NCBI GenBank assembly: GCA_028278625.1
Contig: JANQDY010000221.1
Span: 1 to 13,115, forward strand
Direction of reading: 5' to 3'
From: Thermodesulfobacteriota bacterium
GTDB taxonomy: Bacteria > Desulfobacterota > DSM-4660 > Desulfatiglandales > Desulfatiglandaceae
DNA length: 13,115 nt
Below are positions 1 to 7,800 of this stretch, piece after piece. The position numbers were made by a program, and so were the translations under genes. A model generated the notes under the pieces. That model was not told the origin of the DNA, ran no database searches, and saw nothing but the letters and a program-made list of their open reading frames with translations. How positions within the stretch are numbered: position 1 is the stretch's first letter; each line of letters begins with the position of its first letter.

Positions 1-42
1 CGAAGGATCGCCAAAATCAACCAGGAGGTGTGGGGGAATTAG
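1..42 (+). CDS. Possible C-terminal end of a convergent plus-strand gene (partial, tentative)
   Basis: Frame 1 of the plus strand is open from the window edge to a TAG at 40-42 and would encode RRIAKINQEVWGN. It sits outside the minus-strand gene array and points towards it. A weak hairpin followed by a T-run lies directly downstream, which is where a terminator of a convergent gene would be. Thirteen codons are too few to identify a family, and the other two plus frames are also open here, so this is only a suggestion. No product can be named. Confidence 0.2.
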   Translation, partial: RRIAKINQEVWGN

Positions 43-65
43 GACCTTTTTTTGTCCGTTTTTTC
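42..65 (+). terminator. Weak terminator-like hairpin with T-run, plus strand
   Basis: GGAC (42-45) can pair with GTCC (54-57) across an 8-nt loop, followed by a run of six T at 59-64. The stem is only 4 bp, so stability is low. In the plus direction it has the order of an intrinsic terminator and would serve a gene ending at about position 42. In the minus direction it has no downstream T-run, so it does not clearly terminate the TRAP operon that ends at 80. Confidence 0.2.
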
Positions 66-79
66 TTGCGCCAGTGCAG

Positions 80-1357
80 CTAATCGACGAACTGTGGTAG
101 CCATGTGCTCAACGACGGGAAAAGAACGGCAATGACCACGGCCACCATCAACACCAAAACGTAGGGGATTGCCCCTTTCATGACATTTTCGAGACTGTCG
201 TTGGCCACTCCCTTGACCACATACAGATTCAAACCGACCGGAGGGGTGAGATTGGCGACCTCCATGTTTTCCACCAGCACGATGGCATACCATAAGAGAT
301 TGATTTTCAGGAGAATCAGGGTAGGATGAATAATCGGAAGCGTCAGCATGATGACGCTGACCGGATCCAGGAACATCCCCAAAATAAAGTAAATGACACT
401 CATGATAAAGAGAAACGAAAACTGTGAGACCTCAAATTTTACGAAGGCCTCACAAACCATTTGAGGGAGCTGCAAAACGGCCATCACATATCCAAAAACC
501 ATTGCTCCGATAACGATGGTGAAAATCATGGTGGTAATTTTGACGGTGTTCAAGAGACAGGGGATCAAGTCTTTTAGGGACATTCGTTTATAGATGCAAA
601 CGCTTAGAATAATAGCATAGGAGACTCCGATACCTGCGGATTCGGTGGGGGTACAAACGCCCGTATAGATGACCGTCAATACGAGAAACGGAAGCATCAC
701 GGCCCACAGGAGATGGGGAATTTTTCTCAATCTTTCCAGCCACGGGGTATGGCCCAATACCTCCAGTCCTTTCATCTTTCGGGTTTTATAGAGCGCATAG
801 GCTGACAGCAGGGCAACATCGATGAGGCCCGGGATGACGCCCGCCATAAAGAGCTTTCCGATGGAGGTGTCCGTGACCCCTCCATAGATAATCAGAGGAA
901 TACTGGGGGGAATGAGTATTCCGGTTGCCCCCCCTGCGACTATGGTCCCGTACACGAAAGACTTTTCGTACTTCCGCTTGATTAAGGAAGGGATCGAGAC
1001 CATTCCGATTGTGGCGGTATTGGCGGTACTCGACCCTGTTACCGCGGCAAAAAAACCGCATGACAGGATGGTCGAAACGGCCAATCCGCCCTTGACCTTT
1101 CCCAAAAACATATTGATGAAATCGAAAAGATCATCGCCTATTTTTCCCTTGAGCAGAATTTCGCTCATGAAAATGAAGAGCGGAACAGCCACAAGCACAA
1201 AATTGTCAACGGTTTGAAAGACGACATGCACCACTGTTGATAAGGGTTTCCCCAACAGCAAGAGCCCGATAAGGCCCGCGGACAGCAGTGAAAAACCCAC
1301 CGCAAATCCTGAAGCCAACAGCAAGAAAAGGATTGCGATTACAATAACAATCGTCAT
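80..1357 (-). CDS. dctM: TRAP transporter large permease subunit (DctM family)
   Basis: This is the large membrane subunit of a tripartite ATP-independent periplasmic (TRAP) transporter. The family drives uptake of carboxylates and related solutes with a sodium or proton gradient. The 425-residue protein is almost entirely hydrophobic, with many membrane segments from residue 1 onward, and its length is normal for DctM. Family motifs are visible: a Gly/Ser/Thr-rich stretch TGSSTANTATIG in the first half, GMFLDPVSVIMLTLPI in the second half and LTPPVGLNLYVVKG near the end. The start overlaps the stop of the small permease by 4 nt (ATGA), so the two are translationally coupled. It is the last gene of the transporter set, and no clear minus-strand terminator follows. 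The substrate cannot be read from the permease. Confidence 0.96.
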   Translation of the reverse strand: MTIVIVIAILFLLLASGFAVGFSLLSAGLIGLLLLGKPLSTVVHVVFQTVDNFVLVAVPLFIFMSEILLKGKIGDDLFDFINMFLGKVKGGLAVSTILSCGFFAAVTGSSTANTATIGMVSIPSLIKRKYEKSFVYGTIVAGGATGILIPPSIPLIIYGGVTDTSIGKLFMAGVIPGLIDVALLSAYALYKTRKMKGLEVLGHTPWLERLRKIPHLLWAVMLPFLVLTVIYTGVCTPTESAGIGVSYAIILSVCIYKRMSLKDLIPCLLNTVKITTMIFTIVIGAMVFGYVMAVLQLPQMVCEAFVKFEVSQFSFLFIMSVIYFILGMFLDPVSVIMLTLPIIHPTLILLKINLLWYAIVLVENMEVANLTPPVGLNLYVVKGVANDSLENVMKGAIPYVLVLMVAVVIAVLFPSLSTWLPQFVD

Positions 1358-1914
1358 ATTTCGCCCTTTACAAGATCATGGGCGTGTTCCAACATTTCAA
1401 TGGTATATTCCACAGCAAGCCAGAAACCACCCCAGGGGATACAGAAGTATGGAATAACCAAAGGGGTTCTCAATACCTCCATGGACCTCAGAGAAAACTC
1501 ATATGCCTCGAAAAACATCTTCCACCCTTCCACTGCGATAACCAGGCTCAACACGATCCCGACGCTTGAAGTGACAACGTTCAATATGCACCTAAATCTG
1601 CTGGAAAAGCGCTTTACCACGATTTCCACTCTGATATGTGATTTCTCTTTCAGGGCATAGGCCAGCCCCATGAAAAAAATATAGACCGAGCAGTACCTGG
1701 ACGTTTCCGTGGACCAAGTGGTCGGCATATTGAAAAAATATCGGAAGACCACTTCATAGGTAACCGCAATGGACATGGTTGCCAAAGCGGCTGCACCGAT
1801 ACAGGCCGATATGGTGACCATGAGGTGGGAGAATCTCTTTGCATGTGCGAAAACCATTGTCATCTTCTCGCATTCAAATGAACAGTACGCAAAAGAAGGA
1901 GGCGCATCATCCAT
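1354..1914 (-). CDS. dctQ: TRAP transporter small permease subunit (DctQ family)
   Basis: Small membrane subunit of the TRAP transporter, expected to have four membrane helices and to link the binding protein to the large permease. Hydrophobic segments are visible around residues 30-50, 70-85, 110-130 and 155-172. The segment VVFRYFFNMPTTWSTETSRY, ending a first helix and entering a second, is typical of DctQ. The longest frame starts 5 nt after the binding-protein stop, but there is no good ribosome binding site before that ATG. In-frame ATGs at 1863 and 1857 give proteins of 169 and 167 residues. The 1857 start has a GAGAAG stretch at a reasonable distance and would match the usual short cytoplasmic N-terminus. 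The true start is therefore uncertain, while stop and family are firm. Confidence 0.9.
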   Translation of the reverse strand: MDDAPPSFAYCSFECEKMTMVFAHAKRFSHLMVTISACIGAAALATMSIAVTYEVVFRYFFNMPTTWSTETSRYCSVYIFFMGLAYALKEKSHIRVEIVVKRFSSRFRCILNVVTSSVGIVLSLVIAVEGWKMFFEAYEFSLRSMEVLRTPLVIPYFCIPWGGFWLAVEYTIEMLEHAHDLVKGEI

Positions 1915-1919
1915 CCAAG

Positions 1920-2918
1920 CTATAGGGTTCCCACATATTCAACCAGGCTCTTTCCGATCTCTCCGTGTCTCTTGATCCACCGCTCAGTAACCGGACGGGC
2001 CGCATCTTTAAAAGCTTCTCGTTCCTGCGGCGTCAAGATGTAGACATCCATCCCTTGTCTCTCGATCCCCTTCAGGCATTCAGCTTCCATAACTTCAGTT
2101 TTCGTCTTTACGAATTCGGCCGACTTTTCAGCACTTTCCTGGATGATTTGTTGAATGTCCTTGGGCAGTGAATTCCAGAACTCCAGATTGATCAATATGG
2201 GGATGCCAATATAATTCAGGTTCATTATGGTGGCGTATTTTTGGACTTCGCTATATTTTCTGGTATACATGCTGACAACCCCGGTTGCCGATCCGTCTAC
2301 GGTTCCCCTTGCCATGGCCATATAGGCCTCTCCACCCCCCATTGTTATGGAGCTTCCACCAAACTGCTTGATGATATCAGAGGTCATCGGGCCTACGGCG
2401 CGGATTTTGAGACCCTCGAAATCCTTAGGTGATTTGATTTCTAGTTTGCTGTTGCTCACCTGGGTGAATCCATAGTATCCGGGCGCCAGCCACTTGGCAC
2501 CCAAGCGGTTGAGTCTTGGTGCCGTAAGGTCACGAACGCGTCCATACCATGCCGCCTTAACGGCATCAAAGTCTTCAAACAAAAAAGGAATATCGAAGAT
2601 TTCCAACAACGGAATGGCACCCTGCATGGGTCCGATCACCACCGCTGCCATCTCGACCTCACCCGTTCTCACCGCATTGAAGAGCTCTTTGGCGCCAAAA
2701 AGCTGTCCCGCAGGATAGATTTGGATCTTCACGCGCCCTTTGGCCCGCTCGGTTACCAGTTTTTCAAAGAATCGCGCCTGTTTCGCAACGGGCTGGGATT
2801 CCGGTAACTGGTGGGCGTATTTGATCACAATGGGATCGGCGAATGAATCCGAAAGGATGCAGCAAAATGAGGCAAAAAAGACAAACATCCCGATAATCCC
2901 CGAAACAGCTCTTTTCAT
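1920..2918 (-). CDS. dctP: TRAP transporter solute-binding protein (DctP family)
   Basis: Periplasmic binding protein that captures the substrate for the TRAP permeases encoded just downstream. The 332-residue length is typical. A Sec signal peptide is clear: MKR, a hydrophobic stretch at residues 5-22, and a likely cleavage after SFA (residue 27). The mature protein begins with the usual strand (IVIKYAHQLPE). GLKIRAVG at about 170-176 holds the Arg (R173) that in DctP proteins usually salt-bridges the substrate carboxylate. AMARGTVDGSATG at about 201-213 is another family signature. A strong Shine-Dalgarno (GGAGG, 7 nt before the ATG) supports the start. It follows the MmgE gene after a 207-nt gap and heads the transporter cluster. 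The conserved Arg favours an organic acid, but which acid is unknown. Confidence 0.95.
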   Translation of the reverse strand: MKRAVSGIIGMFVFFASFCCILSDSFADPIVIKYAHQLPESQPVAKQARFFEKLVTERAKGRVKIQIYPAGQLFGAKELFNAVRTGEVEMAAVVIGPMQGAIPLLEIFDIPFLFEDFDAVKAAWYGRVRDLTAPRLNRLGAKWLAPGYYGFTQVSNSKLEIKSPKDFEGLKIRAVGPMTSDIIKQFGGSSITMGGGEAYMAMARGTVDGSATGVVSMYTRKYSEVQKYATIMNLNYIGIPILINLEFWNSLPKDIQQIIQESAEKSAEFVKTKTEVMEAECLKGIERQGMDVYILTPQEREAFKDAARPVTERWIKRHGEIGKSLVEYVGTL

Positions 2919-3087
2919 AACGAATCCTCCCTCTAAATGGTTGTTCTGCTTAGACCTACCGGCCTTCTATTCACTTCTTTTGGTTAATCCGCTTTTCAGC
3001 AGGACGCCATGTGGTATTGCAGCTGGTGCCGACGAAAGACCTTTAGGATCTCCGTTCACCTCTCACCGGATTGGTTTTCTCCCATAA

Positions 3088-3118
3088 CCGGGCAAAGGTC
3101 ATCTCCCATTTGGCCCGG
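3088..3118 (-). other. Intergenic hairpin between the MmgE/PrpD gene and the TRAP genes
   Basis: On the minus strand a left arm CCGGGCCAAA can pair with a right arm TTTGCCCGG, giving nine base pairs with one bulged C and a loop of about 12 nt. It begins 8 nt after the MmgE stop codon. No U-run follows, so it is not a classical intrinsic terminator. It may be a transcript-stabilising or processing structure, or a weak attenuator, that separates TRAP expression from the catabolic genes. The rest of the 207-nt gap (2919-3125) holds the dctP ribosome binding site at 2926-2930. I found no convincing promoter or small gene there. Confidence 0.45.
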
Positions 3119-3125
3119 GTGGAAC

Positions 3126-4463
3126 CTAACGGTTGCAGAGCCCCACGATCTCAGAAACATCTTTCATGTCTTCAAGCCGTTGCACTCTTTTAAACAATCG
3201 TTGTGCCTTTTTCTGGCCCATCCAAGAAAAAACCAGATCCATGAATTTCTCTTCAAGCTCTTCATCGGTCATGGGATTATCCGGATATCCTTTCGGTCTG
3301 TTCACCTCATGTTCATGGATTGTCCCGTCATAAAGCACAACCCTGATGGACGCTTGCGTGATGCTGAATTCGTGATTGGATTGAACGTCGATTTTGGCCA
3401 TGATCTTTTTGATGATCGGATCGGCCACATGGCCCCTGGTGAATTGGCTTTGATTGGCTTGTCCCTTTAAAAGGGATAGTGCGGCGCAAAAATACAGACT
3501 GAATTTTCCTTCCAAGCCGGTCCTGGGCCTGTTTTTGCCTGCTGCATCCAGTGCCAAGGGTGACACTTGGCAAAGAACCTCCTCTATATCTTCCCATCTT
3601 CCCTCGATTTTTGACCGGACGTTACAGGCTGCTTCGATTGTGGGATGTGCCAGAAGACATGCTGCGTAGGGTTTAAAACAATTATTCAATATTTCAAATT
3701 CCGCCGCTATCTCAATCCGCAACGTTTCCTCTTGATGGATGTTTGAGCTGAAGACGCTCAGAAAGCCGGTATCACTTTCGAAGATGCTTTCCGAAGATGT
3801 AAAGCCCTTCTTGGCCAATAGGCAGGATGACAGACCGTCTGCAGCTGCCTTGCCCGGATGAAATGATTTTGACATACTTCCGAAGACCTTCCGCAAACCT
3901 GCGGATTGCGTTGCCGCAATGCCGAGAGCGTGTGTCATCTCCTTTTCATTCAAATCCAACAACTTACCCACCCCGGCGGCTGCGCCGAGCCTTCCAAAAA
4001 CGCTGGTGGGATGCCATCCGGCTTTGATGCTTCGAGGATTCAATAAGGCTCCGATTTTCACTTCCAATTCATATCCGGCCACATAGGCGCAAATGAACTG
4101 TTTTCCGGATCGCCGTTTCCACTCTGATACCGCCAGAATAGCAGGGATGAGTGGAGAACTGGGGTGTACCAGCGAGCCTTGGTGGGTATCATCAAAGTCG
4201 AGGACGTGGGACATTGCGCCATTGACCAAGGCCGCATTCACAACACTGGTTTTTACCCCTGAACCCAGGATGGTCGCCTGGTTATGACCGCCAATCTGCT
4301 GTACATAATCACGCATTATTCCCACAACAGGATCGTCCGAACCTCCCAGAGCCACGCCAAACCAATCAATGATGCAGCGTTTTGCCTGTTGGACAACCTC
4401 CTCGGGCAAATCATCATACGAGACCCCGCAAACTGCTTCAGCCAAAATGGTGGCCACGGCCAT
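3126..4463 (-). CDS. MmgE/PrpD family protein (2-methylcitrate dehydratase-like)
   Basis: A full-length member (445 residues) of the MmgE/PrpD fold. Known members include 2-methylcitrate dehydratase, cis-aconitate decarboxylase and iminodisuccinate epimerase, all cytosolic and cofactor-free. Family motifs are in the expected order: LDFDDTH (88-94) with HPSSPLIPAILAV after it, GWHPTSVFG (149-157), FGSMSKSFHPGKAA (194-207), and KPYAACLLAHPTIEA (264-278) in the second domain. Its ATG lies 3 nt after the enoyl-CoA hydratase stop, with AAGGAG 6 nt upstream, so it is clearly in the same transcription unit. No 2-methylcitrate synthase, methylisocitrate lyase or other propionate-cycle gene is in the window. 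The sequence alone does not decide between dehydration, decarboxylation and epimerisation, so I name only the family. Confidence 0.93.
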   Translation of the reverse strand: MAVATILAEAVCGVSYDDLPEEVVQQAKRCIIDWFGVALGGSDDPVVGIMRDYVQQIGGHNQATILGSGVKTSVVNAALVNGAMSHVLDFDDTHQGSLVHPSSPLIPAILAVSEWKRRSGKQFICAYVAGYELEVKIGALLNPRSIKAGWHPTSVFGRLGAAAGVGKLLDLNEKEMTHALGIAATQSAGLRKVFGSMSKSFHPGKAAADGLSSCLLAKKGFTSSESIFESDTGFLSVFSSNIHQEETLRIEIAAEFEILNNCFKPYAACLLAHPTIEAACNVRSKIEGRWEDIEEVLCQVSPLALDAAGKNRPRTGLEGKFSLYFCAALSLLKGQANQSQFTRGHVADPIIKKIMAKIDVQSNHEFSITQASIRVVLYDGTIHEHEVNRPKGYPDNPMTDEELEEKFMDLVFSWMGQKKAQRLFKRVQRLEDMKDVSEIVGLCNR

Positions 4464-4466
4464 TTT

Positions 4467-5255
4467 TCACTCCTTCCCATGGAAGTTGGGCGACCTCTTT
4501 TCAAAAAAAGCGTCCATCCCCTCCCCCTTATCCCGGGACGAAAAACAGGCGACCTCTGCCAGGGCTTCATAGGCAAGCCCCGCCGTAAGCCCCATTTCTC
4601 TTCCCGCATTGATGGCCCGCTTGGCCATCTTGAGGCTGAAAGCCCCCCTTTCGGCGATTTTCTTGGCAAGGGCCATTACCACCTGTTGAAGTTCCGAGGC
4701 TGGCACGGATCGGTTTACCAGGCCAATGGCCAGGGCCTCCCAGGCATCGATCATGTCGCCCGTAAAGATCAGCTCTTTGGCCCTGGCCGGCCCCACCAGA
4801 CCGGCCAGCCTTTGGGTACCGCCACCGCCGGGCATGATCCCAAGCCGGATCTCCGGCTGCCCGAATTTTGCCTTGTCAGAGGCAATGCGAATGTCGCATG
4901 CCATGGCCATTTCGCAACCCGCCCCGAGACAAAGCCCGTTGATCATGGCGATGACCGGGATATCCAGTTCCTCCAAGCGGGTGTAGAGCCTCTGGGCCAG
5001 TGTGTCCATGAACTCGTAGGCCTCCAGCGGGGTCATTCGGCCGAATTCATTGAGGTCCGAACCCGAGATAAAGGCCTTATCCCCCGCCCCGGTCACCACT
5101 AGGACCCCCACCTCCCGATCCTTTTCCAGCTCCTCCAGGACCGATGCTATCTCCCTGCGGGTGGCCAGATTGAGTGCGTTCCGTTTGTGCGGCCGGTTGA
5201 CAATCAGACGGGCGACCCGGCCTTCCCTTTCATAGACGATGTTTTCATATGCCAT
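4467..5255 (-). CDS. Enoyl-CoA hydratase / crotonase family protein
   Basis: Likely hydrates a trans-2-enoyl-CoA to a 3-hydroxyacyl-CoA, the second step of beta-oxidation. At 262 residues it is a normal monofunctional crotonase. The N-terminal RPHKRNALN stretch, the oxyanion-hole segment around residues 63-68 (ISGSDL), and both catalytic Glu positions of classical hydratases are present: E115 in GCEMAMACDIRIAS and E135 in FGQPEIRLGIMPGGGGTQRL. Having both acids favours a hydratase over isomerase or decarboxylase members of the superfamily. AGGAG lies 8 nt before the ATG. It is flanked by acyl-CoA dehydrogenase (50-nt gap upstream) and MmgE/PrpD (3-nt gap downstream), which fits a role in the same acyl-CoA pathway. 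Confidence 0.95.
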   Translation of the reverse strand: MAYENIVYEREGRVARLIVNRPHKRNALNLATRREIASVLEELEKDREVGVLVVTGAGDKAFISGSDLNEFGRMTPLEAYEFMDTLAQRLYTRLEELDIPVIAMINGLCLGAGCEMAMACDIRIASDKAKFGQPEIRLGIMPGGGGTQRLAGLVGPARAKELIFTGDMIDAWEALAIGLVNRSVPASELQQVVMALAKKIAERGAFSLKMAKRAINAGREMGLTAGLAYEALAEVACFSSRDKGEGMDAFFEKRSPNFHGKE

Positions 5256-5305
5256 GAAAACCGCTCCTGCTTCTGATGGTCCGGGCTGACGTCTCCGTTT
5301 TCATC

Positions 5306-6448
5306 TCAAAACCCGGACTCACGGGCGATGACCAGGCGCTGGATCTCCGACGTTCCCTCGGTGATGGTGAAAAGGCGTCCGTCTCTCCAGAACCTCTGAA
5401 TGGGATACTCCATCATGTATCCGTAACCGCCTTGAATCTGTATGGAATCGCCAAGAATCTTTTGCAGGGTCTCCGCCGTAAAAAGCTTCACCATGGCCGC
5501 CTCCTTCCGTACTTTCTTGCCCTGATCGTACATTGCGGCCACATGGCAAGTATAAGCCCGCATGATATCGATGGTCATGGCCATTTCCGCCAATTTGAAG
5601 CGGGTGTTCTGGAACTTGATAATCGGTTTTCCGAATTGGACCCGGTCCTTGGCATACTGCACGGTCAGGTCATAGGCCGCCTGGGCCGTACCTGCGCAAC
5701 GGCCACCATAGGTGATCCGGCCCGATGTGAGGGTATCGGCCAGCATTTTGAATCCTCCCCCCTCTTTTGCGCCGATCAGGTTTTCCATAGGGACCCTGCA
5801 GTCCTCGAAGACCAGTTCTCCGGTCTCGATAGAGCGGTTTCCCACTTTTTCCAGCTTACGTGAGACGGAGAATCCGGGCGTTCCCTTGTCGACGATAAAG
5901 AGGCTGATCCCTTCCCCCCTCTTTTTTCGGTCCGTATAAGCCGCCACGATGGCGTAATCGCAGATAGGGCCGTTGGTGATGAATATCTTGGTGCCGTTGA
6001 TGACGTACTCGTGCCCCTTCTTGACGGCATGGGTCTTGATCGATGCAGCGTCTGAACCGGAATTGGGCTCCGTAAGGGCAAAGGCCCCGATCTTTTCTCC
6101 TTTTATCGCCGGAATCAGTATCCTCTCCTGCTGCTCCTTTGAACCGTAGCTGTAAATGGGTTGTGTGCTCAGGCCGCCCTGGACCATGAGGGATGCGGCG
6201 ATACCGGCGTTGACCCGATTGAGTTCCTCTGCCATGATGACTTCGGTAATCTTGTCTCCTCCCCCGCCTCCCAGCTCCTCCGGATACCGGGGGCAAAGGA
6301 ATGCCATTTCGCCCATCATTTTAAAGAGTTGTTTGGGAAAGGCATTCTTCTCTTCGGCCCGTTCAACAAGGGGGGCAATCTCCTTTTCTGCGAAGTCCCG
6401 AATGAATTTCCGAAACATGCGGTGTTCGTCGGTAAGTTCAAAAGCCAT
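5306..6448 (-). CDS. Acyl-CoA dehydrogenase
   Basis: FAD-dependent enzyme that introduces the 2,3-double bond into an acyl-CoA and passes electrons to an electron-transfer flavoprotein, which is not encoded here. I place the start at 6448, giving 380 residues beginning MAFELTDEHR. A longer open frame reaches 6559, but the chosen ATG has GGGAGG about 9 nt upstream and gives the standard N-terminus and family length. Motifs: FALTEPNSGSD (123-133), FITNG (156-160), the QFGKPI segment (271-276), IQGGYGYMMEYPIQRFWRD (338-356), and EGTSEIQR (364-371), where E364 is at the catalytic-base position of short/medium-chain enzymes. Its start overlaps the thiolase stop by 11 nt. Chain length or branching of the substrate cannot be read off. 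Confidence 0.95.
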   Translation of the reverse strand: MAFELTDEHRMFRKFIRDFAEKEIAPLVERAEEKNAFPKQLFKMMGEMAFLCPRYPEELGGGGGDKITEVIMAEELNRVNAGIAASLMVQGGLSTQPIYSYGSKEQQERILIPAIKGEKIGAFALTEPNSGSDAASIKTHAVKKGHEYVINGTKIFITNGPICDYAIVAAYTDRKKRGEGISLFIVDKGTPGFSVSRKLEKVGNRSIETGELVFEDCRVPMENLIGAKEGGGFKMLADTLTSGRITYGGRCAGTAQAAYDLTVQYAKDRVQFGKPIIKFQNTRFKLAEMAMTIDIMRAYTCHVAAMYDQGKKVRKEAAMVKLFTAETLQKILGDSIQIQGGYGYMMEYPIQRFWRDGRLFTITEGTSEIQRLVIARESGF

Positions 6449-7748
6449 TTCCAGATTCCTCCCTGACCATGTGTGAGTCCTTATATGAAGTATTCTCAAC
6501 AATCGCACAGATCCCTTGTCCCCCTCCGCCGCATATGGTCTCCAGTCCGAAGCGCACATCCTGTCTCTTCATTTCATGGAGAAGGGTGACCAGTCGCATG
6601 GCGCCTGTTGCTGCAATGGGGTGTCCAAGGGATATCCCTGAACCATTGACATTGATCTTTTTGTCAAAATCGTCCGGTTTGATGCCCATCAGCCTGGCAT
6701 CAGCCACGGCCTGAACCGCAAAGGCCTCTTGCACCTCGATCAGGTTCACCTCATCGATGGTTATTCCCACCTTCTGGAGGGCCTTGTCCACTGAGGCGGG
6801 CACGGCCGGGTAGGTGAGCGTCGGATCGGTGGAAGCCAATGCACAGGATCGAAAATAGGCCAGGGCCTCCATCCCCAGTTCTCTGGCCTTTGATTCGGAC
6901 ATGAGAAGAACCGCTGCCGCACCATCGTTTTCCGTGGATGAGTTGCCCGCCGTGCAGACCCCGTCCGAATAGACCGCTTTGAGTTTTGTCAGCTTTTCCA
7001 GGGTGGTCCCCCTGCGGGGTGTTTCATCCCTGTCAAAGAGTCTGGGGGCCCCTTTCTTCTGGCCAATTGGGATGGGCACAATCTCATCGCTGAATTTTCC
7101 GGCATCCATGGCGGCGATAGCCTTCCGATGGCTTCCAAGGGCCCATTCATCGGCCTCTTGCCGCGTAATCCTTTCATTTCTTGCGGCGGCCTCGGCCCAG
7201 GCCATCATGGAGGGGAGCTCTCCATACCGTTCAACGGGTTGCGACATGACCCGGGCCCGCTGAATCCTGTCGAAAAACGGAACGCCCCACATGGCAAGGG
7301 CCCCGTGTCCCCTGGGCATGAAACCCCACCTTTCGTTTGCTTTACCGCCCAGACCCCATTTGATATCGCCGGGAAGATAGAGCTCGGCTTGACTCATACT
7401 GTCCATGCCGCCGGCTACGATGATATGGGCATTGCCGGTCTGTATCTTCATGACGCCGAAGAAAATGGCATCCAGACCGGAGCAGCAGCGTCGGTCAATG
7501 GTGACGCCCGGTACCCCTTCAGGCCATCCCGCCTTCAGAACGGCCATTCTGGCGCCGTTGGCGCACTCCCCGTTCTGATAGGCCTGCCCCATGATCACGT
7601 CATCCACCTGCTCAGGATCGATCTTGGCCCTTTTGACCACTTCATTGAGCACAAAGGCCGTATACTCTGTCACATGAAGGTCCTTTAAGATGCCTCCATA
7701 GGCGCCTATGGGCGTTCTTACACCGCTTGCAATAACCACGTTTTCCAT
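6438..7748 (-). CDS. Thiolase family protein (acetyl-CoA acyltransferase-like)
   Basis: Likely cleaves a 3-ketoacyl-CoA with CoA, or runs the reverse condensation. I start it at 7748 (MENVVIASGVRTP, 436 residues). An in-frame ATG at 7784 would add an atypical 12-residue leader. Nucleophile C88 lies in DRRCCSGLDA, H376 in GHPIAATG, and the second catalytic Cys (C406) in ICGGGGQG, all in canonical order. Two oddities: the usual NEAFA motif reads QEAFA (Q340), and the protein is about 40 residues longer than common 390-residue thiolases, partly through extra sequence around residues 125-165 in the loop domain and a charged tail after 418. It overlaps the acyl-CoA dehydrogenase start by 11 nt and follows the intact HAD after 52 nt. 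Confidence 0.94.
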   Translation of the reverse strand: MENVVIASGVRTPIGAYGGILKDLHVTEYTAFVLNEVVKRAKIDPEQVDDVIMGQAYQNGECANGARMAVLKAGWPEGVPGVTIDRRCCSGLDAIFFGVMKIQTGNAHIIVAGGMDSMSQAELYLPGDIKWGLGGKANERWGFMPRGHGALAMWGVPFFDRIQRARVMSQPVERYGELPSMMAWAEAAARNERITRQEADEWALGSHRKAIAAMDAGKFSDEIVPIPIGQKKGAPRLFDRDETPRRGTTLEKLTKLKAVYSDGVCTAGNSSTENDGAAAVLLMSESKARELGMEALAYFRSCALASTDPTLTYPAVPASVDKALQKVGITIDEVNLIEVQEAFAVQAVADARLMGIKPDDFDKKINVNGSGISLGHPIAATGAMRLVTLLHEMKRQDVRFGLETICGGGGQGICAIVENTSYKDSHMVREESGNGF

Positions 7749-7800
7749 CGTTTTTTCTCTTCTGGATTTCAGGGGATACCCCATAGTAAATGGGGGCTAA

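Noticed and set aside
3018..3031. Sigma54-like promoter (CGGCAC...TGCA on the minus strand) upstream of dctP
   Set aside because: The GG and GC elements are two bases too close; sigma54 spacing is strict, so I do not call it.
3009..3470. Plus-strand open frame spanning the 207-nt gap and the MmgE C-terminus
   Set aside because: More than half is antisense to conserved MmgE/PrpD sequence, with no good ribosome binding site and no recognisable domain.
4284..5102. Long plus-strand open frame (272 codons) antisense to the enoyl-CoA hydratase and the MmgE start
   Set aside because: The minus strand carries a full crotonase with both catalytic Glu residues over the same bases. The plus-strand translation has no recognisable domain and is rich in Pro, His, Gly and Arg, as expected for a shadow frame.
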